Positions 55,234 through 64,000 of a DNA stretch of 64,000 nucleotides are shown here, one piece after another. Source of the DNA: Mantamonas sphyraenae (Eukaryota; CRuMs; Mantamonadidae). How positions within the stretch are numbered: position 1 is the stretch's first letter; every line of letters begins with the position of its first letter. The translations under genes and the position numbers were made by a program. The DNA lies in NCBI GenBank assembly GCA_026936335.1, contig JAPMXV010000045.1, positions 372,001-436,000 on the forward strand, read 5' to 3'. The notes under the pieces were generated by a model. That model saw only the letters and a program-made list of their open reading frames with translations, was not told the origin of the DNA and searched no databases.

Positions 55234-57952
55234 TCACAGCTTGGCCTTACGCAGCTCCAGCTTGCCCACTGTCATGCGGTGGACTTCGTCAGGCCCGTCG
55301 GCGATGCGCAGACAACGTGCTCCAACCCACATAAAGGCCAGAGGCGTGTCCTGACTCACTCCCGCTCCCCCGTGAGCCTGAATGGCTCTGTCGATGACAC
55401 GACAGGCCATTGCCGGGGCCACAACCTTGATCTGGCTGATCTCGGAGCGTGCGGCCTTGTTGCCCACAGAATCCATCATGAATGCGGCCATCATGGTCAG
55501 GAGGCGGGCCTGATTGATTTCGATGCGTGACGAGGCAATATCGGCCAGAATAGTGCCTTGCTCGCTGAGAGGCTTGCCAAATGCCACGCGGTTCTGCACA
55601 CGGTCGACCATGATTTCCAGGGCGCGTTCCGAGGCACCGATGAGACGCATGCAGTGGTGGATGCGGCCGGGACCCAGGCGTGCCTGGGCAATTTCAAAGC
55701 CACGTCCTTCGCCCAGGAGGACGTTGGACACGGGCACACGTACGTTTTCAAACCGCAGCTGTGAGTGATAGTGCGGAGCGTCGTCGTATCCAAACATTGT
55801 CAAATGGCGCTCCAGAGTCAGTCCTGGACTGTCCATGGGCACCAAAACCATGCTTTGCTGCTTGTGTCGTGCTGCACCAAAGTCGGTCTTGCCCATGACG
55901 ATGCACAGCTTTGTGCGCGGGTCGCCTGCGCCTGACGTCCACCACTTGCGTCCGTTGATGACGTATTCGTCGCCCACTCGTTCAATCGACGTCTCAATAT
56001 TGGTTGCATCGGAGCTGGCGACGTCGGGCTCGGTCATGCCGAAGCAGGAGCGAATGCGGCCTTCGAGAAGCGGCTCGAGCCACGTCTTCTTCTGCTCCTC
56101 CGTGCCAAACAGGTGCAGGATTTCCATGTTGCCCGTGTCTGGTGCAGAACAGTTGAAAACTTCGGGTGCAATGACGCTGCGGCCCATGATTTCACACAGG
56201 GGTGCGTACTCACGGTTCTCCAGGCGCAGAAACAGGTTCCACAGATCCTGGCGCTTTGCCTCCTCCTTCAGCTCCTCCATGAGAGGAGGGAATTCACGAG
56301 GGTTCTCCTGATAGAGCTTGAGCATGGCCATTTCGTTGGGGTAGATGTGCTCGTCCATAAACTTGAGCAGCTTGGCCTTGTACTCGGCGCAGCGCTTGGT
56401 CTCGCCATAGACACCCGACCCAGCCTCGAGGGAGCCTGATCTGCTACTGCTGCTGCTGGACGAGGAGCCGGACTGCGGAACTTGCACAGGACGGCCACTG
56501 AGCTTCTCCACAGCGGCAATGTACGTCTCCATGGCCTGCTTCTTGGGCACGCCCGCGTTGGCCTTCCAGGACGCCCACTTGTGTGCAGCTCGAGGATCCT
56601 TGGGTTCAGGGGTGCGACAGTCGCCAGCCACAGCCTGCTTGAAGAGGCCGTAGAGATGGAGCCAGTCCTGCTGGGTGGCGTTGGGAATGGACGAGACCAT
56701 GTCTGCGGCGGCGTTGAATCGGACAAGAAGGGGTGCCTTGGGCTTGCGCTGGACTTCTGTCATTTCGCTGGAGCTGGCGATGTCCCAGCCAATCTCTGCA
56801 ATGAGTCCACCGTAGGCGGCCACCATGTCTGCGTTTGCCGAGGCACTCTTGGAGCTTGCGTTGCCCTGGGTGGCACGCTTGTACACGCCCATGATGATGC
56901 AGGCCATCTTGAAAAAGGTGAATGCCAGGTAGAAGCCCCAGTTGACAATGGAGGTGCGGCCGGTCATCCGGCAGTACATCTGAACAAACTCGTTCTCGGT
57001 GGGGATGCCCGTGCCCTCAAACTCGTAGTCGTCGCCAAAACCCGGGTAGCCGTAAGAGTCTTCGGGAAGATGGTAGGCGGCACAGCAGTAGGCAAGATCG
57101 GCGAGTGGGTGGCCCAGGGTGCTGAGTTCCCAGTCGAGCACGCCAATCACTTCGTCGCGAGTCTTGTGAAAGACCATGTTGTCCAGGCGGTAGTCGCCAT
57201 GGACGATGGTGGCAGCGTCGTCATCGGGCATGTACCGTGGCAGCCACTCACACAGCTTCTCAAGAGGCTCAACCGAGGGTACGGCGTCGGTGAGGGAGGC
57301 TTTGTACTGCTTCGTCCACCGTCCGATCTGGCGCTCGTAGTAGTTGCCCGGGCGGCCATAGTCGCCGAGGCCAATAGTCTTTGGGTCAAAGGAATGCAGA
57401 CGGGCAAGCGTGGACGCAAGCTGGGAATAGACGGTGGTGCGGCGAGACGGGGAAAGGCCAGGGAGTGTGATGTCGCGCAGAATGCGGCCGTCGAGGTGCT
57501 CCATGACGTAGAACGGGGTGCCGATCACGTCACTGCCTTCGCACAGGGTGATGGGACGAGGCACAGGGAAGTCTGCAGCGTGCAAAGCCGAAAGGATGCG
57601 GTGTTCGCGCTCGACGGCGTGTGCAGAGGGAAGGAGCCTGCAAGGGCAACGCTTTGTGTCAGCACACCGGCAAAGAGGAAGGTGGAGGAGGGACGTTTGG
57701 GAGTTGTGAGCGGTTTTGAGGAGTTTTGAGGCAAACATACTTTCCGGGCGGCTTCTTGCGCATGACGTAGCGGGTGCCGCTGACACGTGCTGTGAGCAGA
57801 AAGGTCGGGTTGGATTCGCCGTTTGCAAACTGGCGGATGTGAAGCGGAGGAGCAAAGCCAGGCACATGCTGCAGCATGTACTGCTGCAAGTTGGCTTCGT
57901 CAAACTTGTGACGTGATCGCACGTCTGTGGTTTCGCCGTCAGTGGTGGACAT
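55234..57952 (-). CDS. ACAD11: ACAD11-like fusion: aminoglycoside-phosphotransferase-like kinase plus acyl-CoA dehydrogenase, PTS1-tagged
   Basis: Two exons, 57952-57741 and 57637-55234, give 871 residues. The N-terminal third is an APH-type kinase fold with [13 protein letters not shown] (catalytic Asp, Asn) and [18 protein letters not shown] (metal Asp). A Ser-rich linker leads to a complete acyl-CoA dehydrogenase: [17 protein letters not shown] (FAD/substrate), [33 protein letters not shown], the [11 protein letters not shown] loop and [11 protein letters not shown]. Animal ACAD10/11 act on 4-hydroxy acids, with the kinase phosphorylating the hydroxyl before elimination. The protein ends in AKL, a type 1 peroxisomal signal, so peroxisomal oxidation is likely. 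The hydrolase domain of ACAD10 is absent. Confidence 0.93.
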
Positions 57953-58126
57953 TGAGGCAAGGGTTGGGGTGCAGCAGCCGGCGACTACGACGAGGCAATG
58001 GCTGGGGGAGGGGTGGGGGGTGGGGGGCGGGAGAGACACACGGCCTTGTGGGATCTTCTAGCAAAGAGAGGGCTTCATTGAAGGGGAGCAGAGTGGCGCG
58101 CAGACAGAGACAACGAAACAGGTTCG

Positions 58127-61100
58127 ATGAGCAGCACCGACGAAGAAATCGCGGTTGGGACACGGGTGCGTGTCAAGAACAACCTAGGGGTGGTGCGGTA
58201 CTACGGCACAACGCATTTCAAGGAAGGGATTTGGGTGGGCGTGGAGTACGACGGACCATGTAAGGGGGAGGGGTTGGGGAAAGGGTGGCGAGAATGATCA
58301 GCGGAAGGGCGCGAACCACTGACCCTACGCACGGGGACACGTTGCACAGTCGGCAAGAACAACGGCACGGTGAAAAACAAGCAGTATTTCAAGTGTTTGG
58401 ACAACTACGGAGTGTTTGTAAAGCCGACTGCGGTGACGGTAGTGGGAAAAGTAAGGCGAGGGAAATCACGCACCCGGTGCTGATCCAGCTGAGGCTGTGG
58501 ACCCAACAAGCACACCCACTCACACTGGAAACGGACGCGGGAGCAGAAACCACCTCCAAAGCCGGCGTCGCCGATGAGCCCGCGCGTACGAGGCTCAGGC
58601 AGCAAGAAGGCGAGCAGTCAGGAACTGCTTCGCGCCGCGGCAGGTTCGCCGCGGTCCACCAGCCCAAGCAGTACCAAGAGCGCATCCCCGCCGCCTCGGA
58701 ATCCGTCTCCAACGCCCGAAAAGGATAGCAAAGTCAAGGAGGCAGAGCGGGTGGCTGAGAAACAGGTGGACTCGGAGGAGAGTCAAGAGATCGAAGCAAA
58801 GTCACAACCACAAGAGCCGGAGCCGGAGAAGGATGCAAAGTTGGAAGAGGAGCATGTGGCCGCAAAGGAGCCCTCTGCGATGGAGGAGACCGTGAGTGTG
58901 GTGGAGACGACAGAGGTGTCGACGGGAAACGAGGACCCGGAAGATGAAGAGGAGCGGGTGGAAGCGATGTCAAGCAGTGGCAGCAGCAGTTCAAGCACGT
59001 CATACACGAGCGTGGATGACGTGGGACTGTCGTCCACACCCAGCTCGGTGGGAAAGAACTCGTCTGCACGTGAAGAACTGTGGATGAAAAGGGGCAGGAT
59101 GGAGGCGGCACGGGAACTGGAGGAAGCGAAGCAAGTTTGGGAACAGGAGCGACAGGCGCTGGAGCTGCAGTTGGAAGAGGCGCGCAAAGAGATGGAAGCG
59201 ATGAAAGAGTCGCAGGCGGTCAAGGATGGGCACGCCGAGTCCGCTGGGCAGCGGGTGGCTGCCGCGGAGAGGGAACGTGACACGTGGAAGCGAAAGGCCA
59301 AAGAGATGGAGGCACGCGTGCAGGACATGGAGATGATGGAGGAGCAGATGGAAGAGATCACAGAGAGCAACATGGAATTGGACGAGCAGCTGGAGCTTGT
59401 GCAGGCCGAGCTGGAGGAGGTCAAGCAAGATCGGGTGGCAGCACAAAGGGAAGTGGAGCGGCTGCAGCGCACTGTGGAGCTGCTAGAAGAGGAAAACGCA
59501 ATTTTAGAGGACATGGTGCAGGTGCACGAGGAAATGATGAGGGGCGAGGAAGGAAGCGGAGGCAAAGGGGGCGCGAGCGAGGTGTCGGTGGGCGAGAGTG
59601 GTGCCGCCGGGCTGAACGAGGAGCTGGTAGGGATGCAGGCGCAGTTGAACACGTTGCAAGAGCAAAACAGCATGCTGTCACGTGCGCTGTTGACTTTGCA
59701 GATGGGAAGCAGGCAGGAACACAAGCGAAACGAAAGCGTGCTGGAACAACTGCAGCGTGATAAAGAGCGCAACGAACAACTGCGACAGGAGCTAAAGGCA
59801 CGTGAGAACGAGCTCAAGGCAAGCCGGGGGACAATCGAGGAGCTGTCGATGATGGTAGACGAGCGCGAGGAGTTGGCCGAAGACTTTGAACGATTGTCGG
59901 AGATGAATCAAGATCTGACGGTGCAGGTGGAGGATCTGAGGGAACGCAACACAGATCTGCAGGAGCTCCGGGCGCTGAGCAATCAACTGGAGCGATCTCA
60001 GCTCGATGTGGAGCAGCAGCTGATGGCTGATATCAACGCGCGGGACATCCGCATTCTGGATTTGGTGGATCTGGTTTCAAGCAACGTGCGGCAGTTGGCC
60101 GATTTAGAGCGCACCATCGAGCAGTTTCGGGAAAAGACAGCCCATCTGCAGGCGAAAGTGGACGCGGCGGACGCAGGGGCAACGGAGGGAAGCGGGGGAC
60201 CACAGACGACCACGATTGCTGGGACGCCGCAGGGACGCAGCACGGAGCATGAATCTCGTCTGATACGAAGCCTGCAGGCGAGCGTGGAAATGCAACGGAT
60301 GCAAGCGCGTGCGGACAACAAGTACATGCAGATGCAGCAGATGCTTGTGCCAGACGAGGTGAGCATGCAGTTCCATGACGTGTTTCTGGGTCACCGGCTC
60401 GCGTTTGTGCTGCTTGCAAAGGCTCAGTGGATCGGCAACCGTCTGACGGGCACGCTGAGTGTACAGCAGTCGATGTCTGTGCGATCTGTGTCGATGGGGC
60501 GTGCACGTTCGATTGGCCAGGTGCTGCTCATGCTGAACGACTTTGAGTTGCATGCGGCTCATCTGATGCACCTGATGTGTGCAGGGAGTACGGATGGGGT
60601 GGTGCGTATGGTGGGCGGTTCTGCGCAGGTGCTGCGGCAATGCGACGAGGCGCTGCTGACGCTTGCTGACCAGGTGGTGCGTGAGGACGTGCTGACTGGA
60701 GCTGAGCGGCTGAGGCAGGTGTTGGTGGAGCCCATGAATGTGTTGGTGGAGAGGGCGCTGGCCATGGACGAGGTGGAACTTGCGGAAGGGAGCAGGCAAC
60801 CGACGTACGCACGCAGGTTGCGGCACAAGATTCTGGGGATTCACCACGAGAGTACTCTGGCGCTGTTGGAAGTGCATGCAGTGCGGATGCGGTTCGTCAA
60901 GATGGTCGGGAGCGCAGGAGCGGCAGAGGGAGCTGGACAAGGTCTGTTGGCGGTGTATGGGGAGATGCTCGGGTCCCTGGTGCAGATTGGGCGAAATGTG
61001 CAGATGCTTTGCATGAGCGTGATGCGCGAGATCCAACGGCGGTGCATGCGGGAGCAAAGCAAAGAGGCGCAAGGATCGACGGAGGTGTGGATCGACGAGT

Positions 61101-61903
61101 GCAAACAGTTGCTTGGGCGCAGCACGACGGAACTGCGTGCTTTCTGTGAGGCTTTGCAGCAGCAGTGCAATGTGTATGAGGAGGCTTCTGAGGAAGATTC
61201 CGCGGAGGAACAGCTGCTGTCGGGGTTGGAACAGACGTTTCGGGCTCGGGTGCCTGGAGTGGCTTCGCTGGAGCATGTGTCGGCGTTGCTTCAGACAGAG
61301 AAGAGCATGTACGAGGTTGTACAGGAAGGTGACGGGATGGGGGCGCAGTGGGCTCGGCTGCACACGTTGCTGCGGCAGCTGAATGCGTCGCTGAAAGCAC
61401 TGCCGCTTCACGACGAAGATGGGGACGAGGAAGAGGAGGATGACGAGGAAGACGACGAGGAGAACGGCACCCAACACAACGACAGTGGGGTGAAGAAGGG
61501 GGTGGAAAGCAGCTGGAATGACATGGACTTTGACGGTCTGCTCGAGGACGACGCCGACCCGCTGTCTGCGGAGTCGACAGTGAGTCGTCTGGCGCAGGAG
61601 GTAAAGGAAGAGGTACGAATGGGCTTGGAGATGAGAGACACGCACAGCGAACTGGAGAAGAGGCATGGAGAGGTGCAGATGCGTGTGCGTGAGCTGGAAG
61701 GTCAGTTGGAGGTAGCGGCGAACGAACGGTCGCAGCTGGTGGCGCGAGTGAAGCATGCGGACGAGGCAAACCAAAGCATCGAGAAGAAGTTGAAGGAGAC
61801 AAGCGAGGCGTATGAGGCGTTGAAGCAACGTGTAGCCGGGATGCGACAAAAGCGTGCACAGCTGGAGAAGGAGCTGCGGGATTTGCGCACGAATGCAGAG
61901 TGA
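58127..61903 (+). CDS. DCTN1: Dynactin subunit 1 (p150Glued) with CAP-Gly domain
   Basis: The large dynactin subunit binds microtubules and dynein. Three exons, 58127-58259, 58350-58450 and 58547-61903, join in phase to 1,196 residues, near the roughly 1,280 of animals. Exons 1-2 encode the CAP-Gly domain: VGTRVRVKNNLGVVRYYG, FKEGIWVGVEYDGP, FGKNNGTVKNKQYFKC and YGVFVKP; the groove motif is GKNNG instead of GKNDG. A Ser/Pro/Lys-rich basic linker follows, then coiled coil 1, an intercoil region with the dynactin-specific MLVPDEVSMQFHDVFLGHRL, and a C-terminal coiled coil. An acidic Asp/Glu stretch near 61420-61460 interrupts the second half. The start is 174 bases from the divergent ACAD11-like gene. 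CAP-Gly would be missed if only the large exon were annotated. Confidence 0.93.
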
Positions 61904-61912
61904 TGCATGCGT

Positions 61913-63957
61913 TCATTCTTTGGGTGTGATGGGTACTTCCTCATCCACGTCGTTTGCGTGACCGCGTGCCGCGTGTGGCAGCAATGGCGGCAGCAATCTC
62001 CTGTTTGTCAAATCGTCCAGGAGCATTGCGGCGCTTGCGCGGAGATCGCTTTGACGGCGATCCTTTGCCGGGAGAAGAGGCAGCAGAGGATGACGTCGAG
62101 GAACTCTTGCTTTCGTCCTCGGTGTCCAGGCCTTCGTTGGAAGGAGATGCGGTTGCGTTTGCGTTTGCGTTTGCAGGGGCGACTCGCTTTCGAGCTCCAT
62201 ATCGATTTTGCGTTTTGCATTTGTGTGATCGTTGTTGTTGCTGGTGCTGTTGTTGGTTGTGTCTGTGTTGTCGTTGCTGTGAGGAGATTGAGAGAGTTCT
62301 TGCTGCATGCGGATTGCGGACGGGCTGCTGCCCTGTCGCAGCATGTTGTCTGCGTCGAGCTCGAGGGATTGTCGGGAGCGGTCTGTGCGTGACCAACTGT
62401 TGAGACTGGACATGCTCTCCATGGGGTCGACGTGGGTCGGCGATTCGCTGCGTAGAGAAGCAAGAACAGCGCTCGCATAGCGTTCACGGGGCGTGGAGGG
62501 AGCCTTGGGTTTGCCAAGTTGCTCGAGCTGGATGCGGACGACAGTGGGGCCGGCGGGACTGACGGAAACCATGTTGTCGTCGATGATGGTGGAGGTCTTT
62601 TTCGGGTTGACCGAGAACCAGTCGCTCTCGACGGGAGAGGCCGCTCCGCTGCTGTCGTAGCTGCTGTCCCGGGATGCTCGGCGCTTCATATCCTTGCTCC
62701 ACTCGAGCAGGTTGGATGCGTGCTGACGCAGGTCCTCCTCTGACTTTGAGGAGGGCACCTCTGTTTTCCTGCGGCGCTTTGTGGCGGGCTCGGAGCCTGC
62801 GGCGCGGGGCGGATATTTGCCGCCTGTGAGCATGGCTGACATGCCGGGGGAGGGCGTGTGCCTGCCGTGGGAATGTACGGAGGCAGAGGCGGCAGAGGAG
62901 GAGGAGGTGGTGGTGGTGGATGAGAGGGTGTGGGCCGCGAGCGTGGGCGGCGTGGTAGTGTGCAGAGGAGTCGCTTGCGGAGGATGAAGAGGAGCCGGAA
63001 CTGCTTGCTGAGCCGGTGCTTGTGTTGAGGGCCGAGTGGGAGTGCAACCTGGGACCCTTGCCACCGGTGTGGTGGTGATTGTGATGGTGGCTGGAAGTTG
63101 ATGTGGAGTGATGGGATGGATGGTGACCATGGCCGTGGTGGCTGTTGTGTGAACTGTTGGAGCCGATGACAGAGACGGAATGTGTGGGTGTGGTTCGACC
63201 GGAGGAGTGAGAGCCGGTGTAGATGTTGTCGAGGTCGAGGTGTTGCTCCTCAAAGGCTGTGTCGGAATCAATGGAGCGAAGGGAGCGGCGGTAGCGTGCC
63301 ATGGAGCCACCGATGGCGCTGAGATCGAGAGGACCAATGTCTTCCTCGTCGTCGGAAGGTTCGCCGTCGTCCTCGTCGTCGAGGGAGTTGCGGCGGGAGT
63401 TGCCTGGGGTTGAGCGTGGGGTCAAGCTCGGGGTGAAGCTTGGGGTGATGATGCCGCCGACGCCTCCATGATACAATAAGTTGGACTGGGGCATGCCTGC
63501 CTGCGGGTGAGGCTGGTGGAGAGAGGAGGAGTGTGCAGAGGGGTGGTGGGAGGCTGAGTGTGCGGAGCGTGCGTAGTTCTGGCTGGTGGAGGTGTGTGTG
63601 ACCATGTGGCCACTGTGGCCACGGATGGCATCCATTTCGTCGCCTGATCCATCTGCAGGGAGTGGGGACAAGAGGGGTGGAGGTGGAGACGGGACGGGTC
63701 AGCAGGGATGCGCGGACTCTGGGCGAGGGCGAGCCATTTTGCAAAGGCCCACGGGCACGGACAAGGCGTGACAAGGGCAGATGGTACGGGGCTGCGGGCA
63801 AGCGTGCGTGGGACTCACATTGAAAAGAGCTGATTGCGTGAGGGTCAAAGGCAGGGCTGGCCACAAGGCCGCCGAGGGTGCCAGAGGGAATGAGGCCGTC
63901 CGAAAGCGTGCCCGTGTCCGGGCTTGGCGACGCCGAGTTTGCGAGGCGTTGCGTCAT
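61913..63957 (-). CDS. Low-complexity, nuclear-looking orphan protein with disturbed reading frame
   Basis: Not recognised. Exon 1 (63957-63819, MTQRLANSASPSP) is joined in phase 1 to an exon from 63652 by a GTGAGT...CTGCAG intron; upstream exons may lie outside the window. The protein is Ser/His/Thr-rich with NLS-like KRRRK, an SVNPKKTSTIIDDN block and a structured-looking VVRIQLEQLGKPK segment. The likely frame changes near 62940-63000 and again near 62170 without GT-AG signals. The end is either PITPKE (stop 61913) or the more convincing basic tail RFDKQEIAAAIAATRGTRSR (stop 61941). Both shifts fall in simple repeats, including a TTTGCG hexamer array. This could be assembly error, decay or unusual introns. 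It may be a transcriptional or chromatin regulator, by composition only. Confidence 0.5.
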
Positions 63958-64000
63958 TGGTTCAGGTTGCTGTGTGTGCAGGGTTGAGTGATGTGTGGAA

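Overview
This is a nuclear window from a GC-rich, gene-dense eukaryote, most likely a free-living, flagellated heterotrophic protist. It holds 25 protein genes. Introns are few (0-4 per gene), short and GT-AG, and most open readings are interrupted only by them. TAA, TAG and TGA all end genes, so the standard code is used. The set includes alpha-tubulin, dynactin p150, an FTS/Hook-interacting protein, BLOC-1 and BLOC-2 subunits, COP9 signalosome, condensin I, RIO1 and a two-pore channel. I cannot name the species. The mix of animal-like (BLOC1S1, HPS5-like, ACAD11-like) and plant-like (DEX1, EF-hand-bearing TPC) genes suggests a deep-branching lineage rather than an animal, fungus or plant.

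Layout. 1-10.5 kb: LETM1 (partial), CZIB, CSN3, DEX1, an MFS/GPH transporter and an orphan type I membrane protein. 10.5-20 kb: condensin CAP-G, a two-pore channel, and a secreted polycationic repeat protein. 20-29 kb: BLOC1S1 and an HPS5-like protein head to head, a 7TM orphan, a secreted eqolisin-like protein, NOP53. 29-41.4 kb: alpha-tubulin with a 5'UTR intron, FHIP, RIO1, a paralogue of the 7TM orphan, and a secretory-pathway Ca2+/Mn2+ pump. 41.5-47.6 kb: a very large Fanzor/TnpB-like RNA-guided nuclease candidate with a structured inverted repeat just 3' of it. 48.3-64 kb: a seven-repeat orphan protein, AMSH deubiquitinase, a peroxisome-targeted ACAD11-like fusion, dynactin p150, and a low-complexity nuclear-looking protein that runs to the window end.

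Themes. Several genes serve endolysosomal traffic and organelle ion balance (BLOC1S1, HPS5-like, FHIP, AMSH, TPC, SPCA, dynactin, LETM1), but they are not an operon; the clustering may be chance. Gene pairs are tightly packed, with divergent gaps down to about 56 bases and convergent gaps down to about 12 bases.

The most notable locus is the Fanzor-like gene. It keeps the C-terminal RuvC/zinc-ribbon signature, has an unusually long N-terminal extension of about 1,650 residues, and appears to have its catalytic glutamate moved next to the zinc ribbon. A perfect 12-base inverted repeat enclosing a second hairpin lies 73 bases beyond its stop codon, where an omega-RNA scaffold would be expected. 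All calls rest on reading the sequence by eye; no database search or expression evidence was available.
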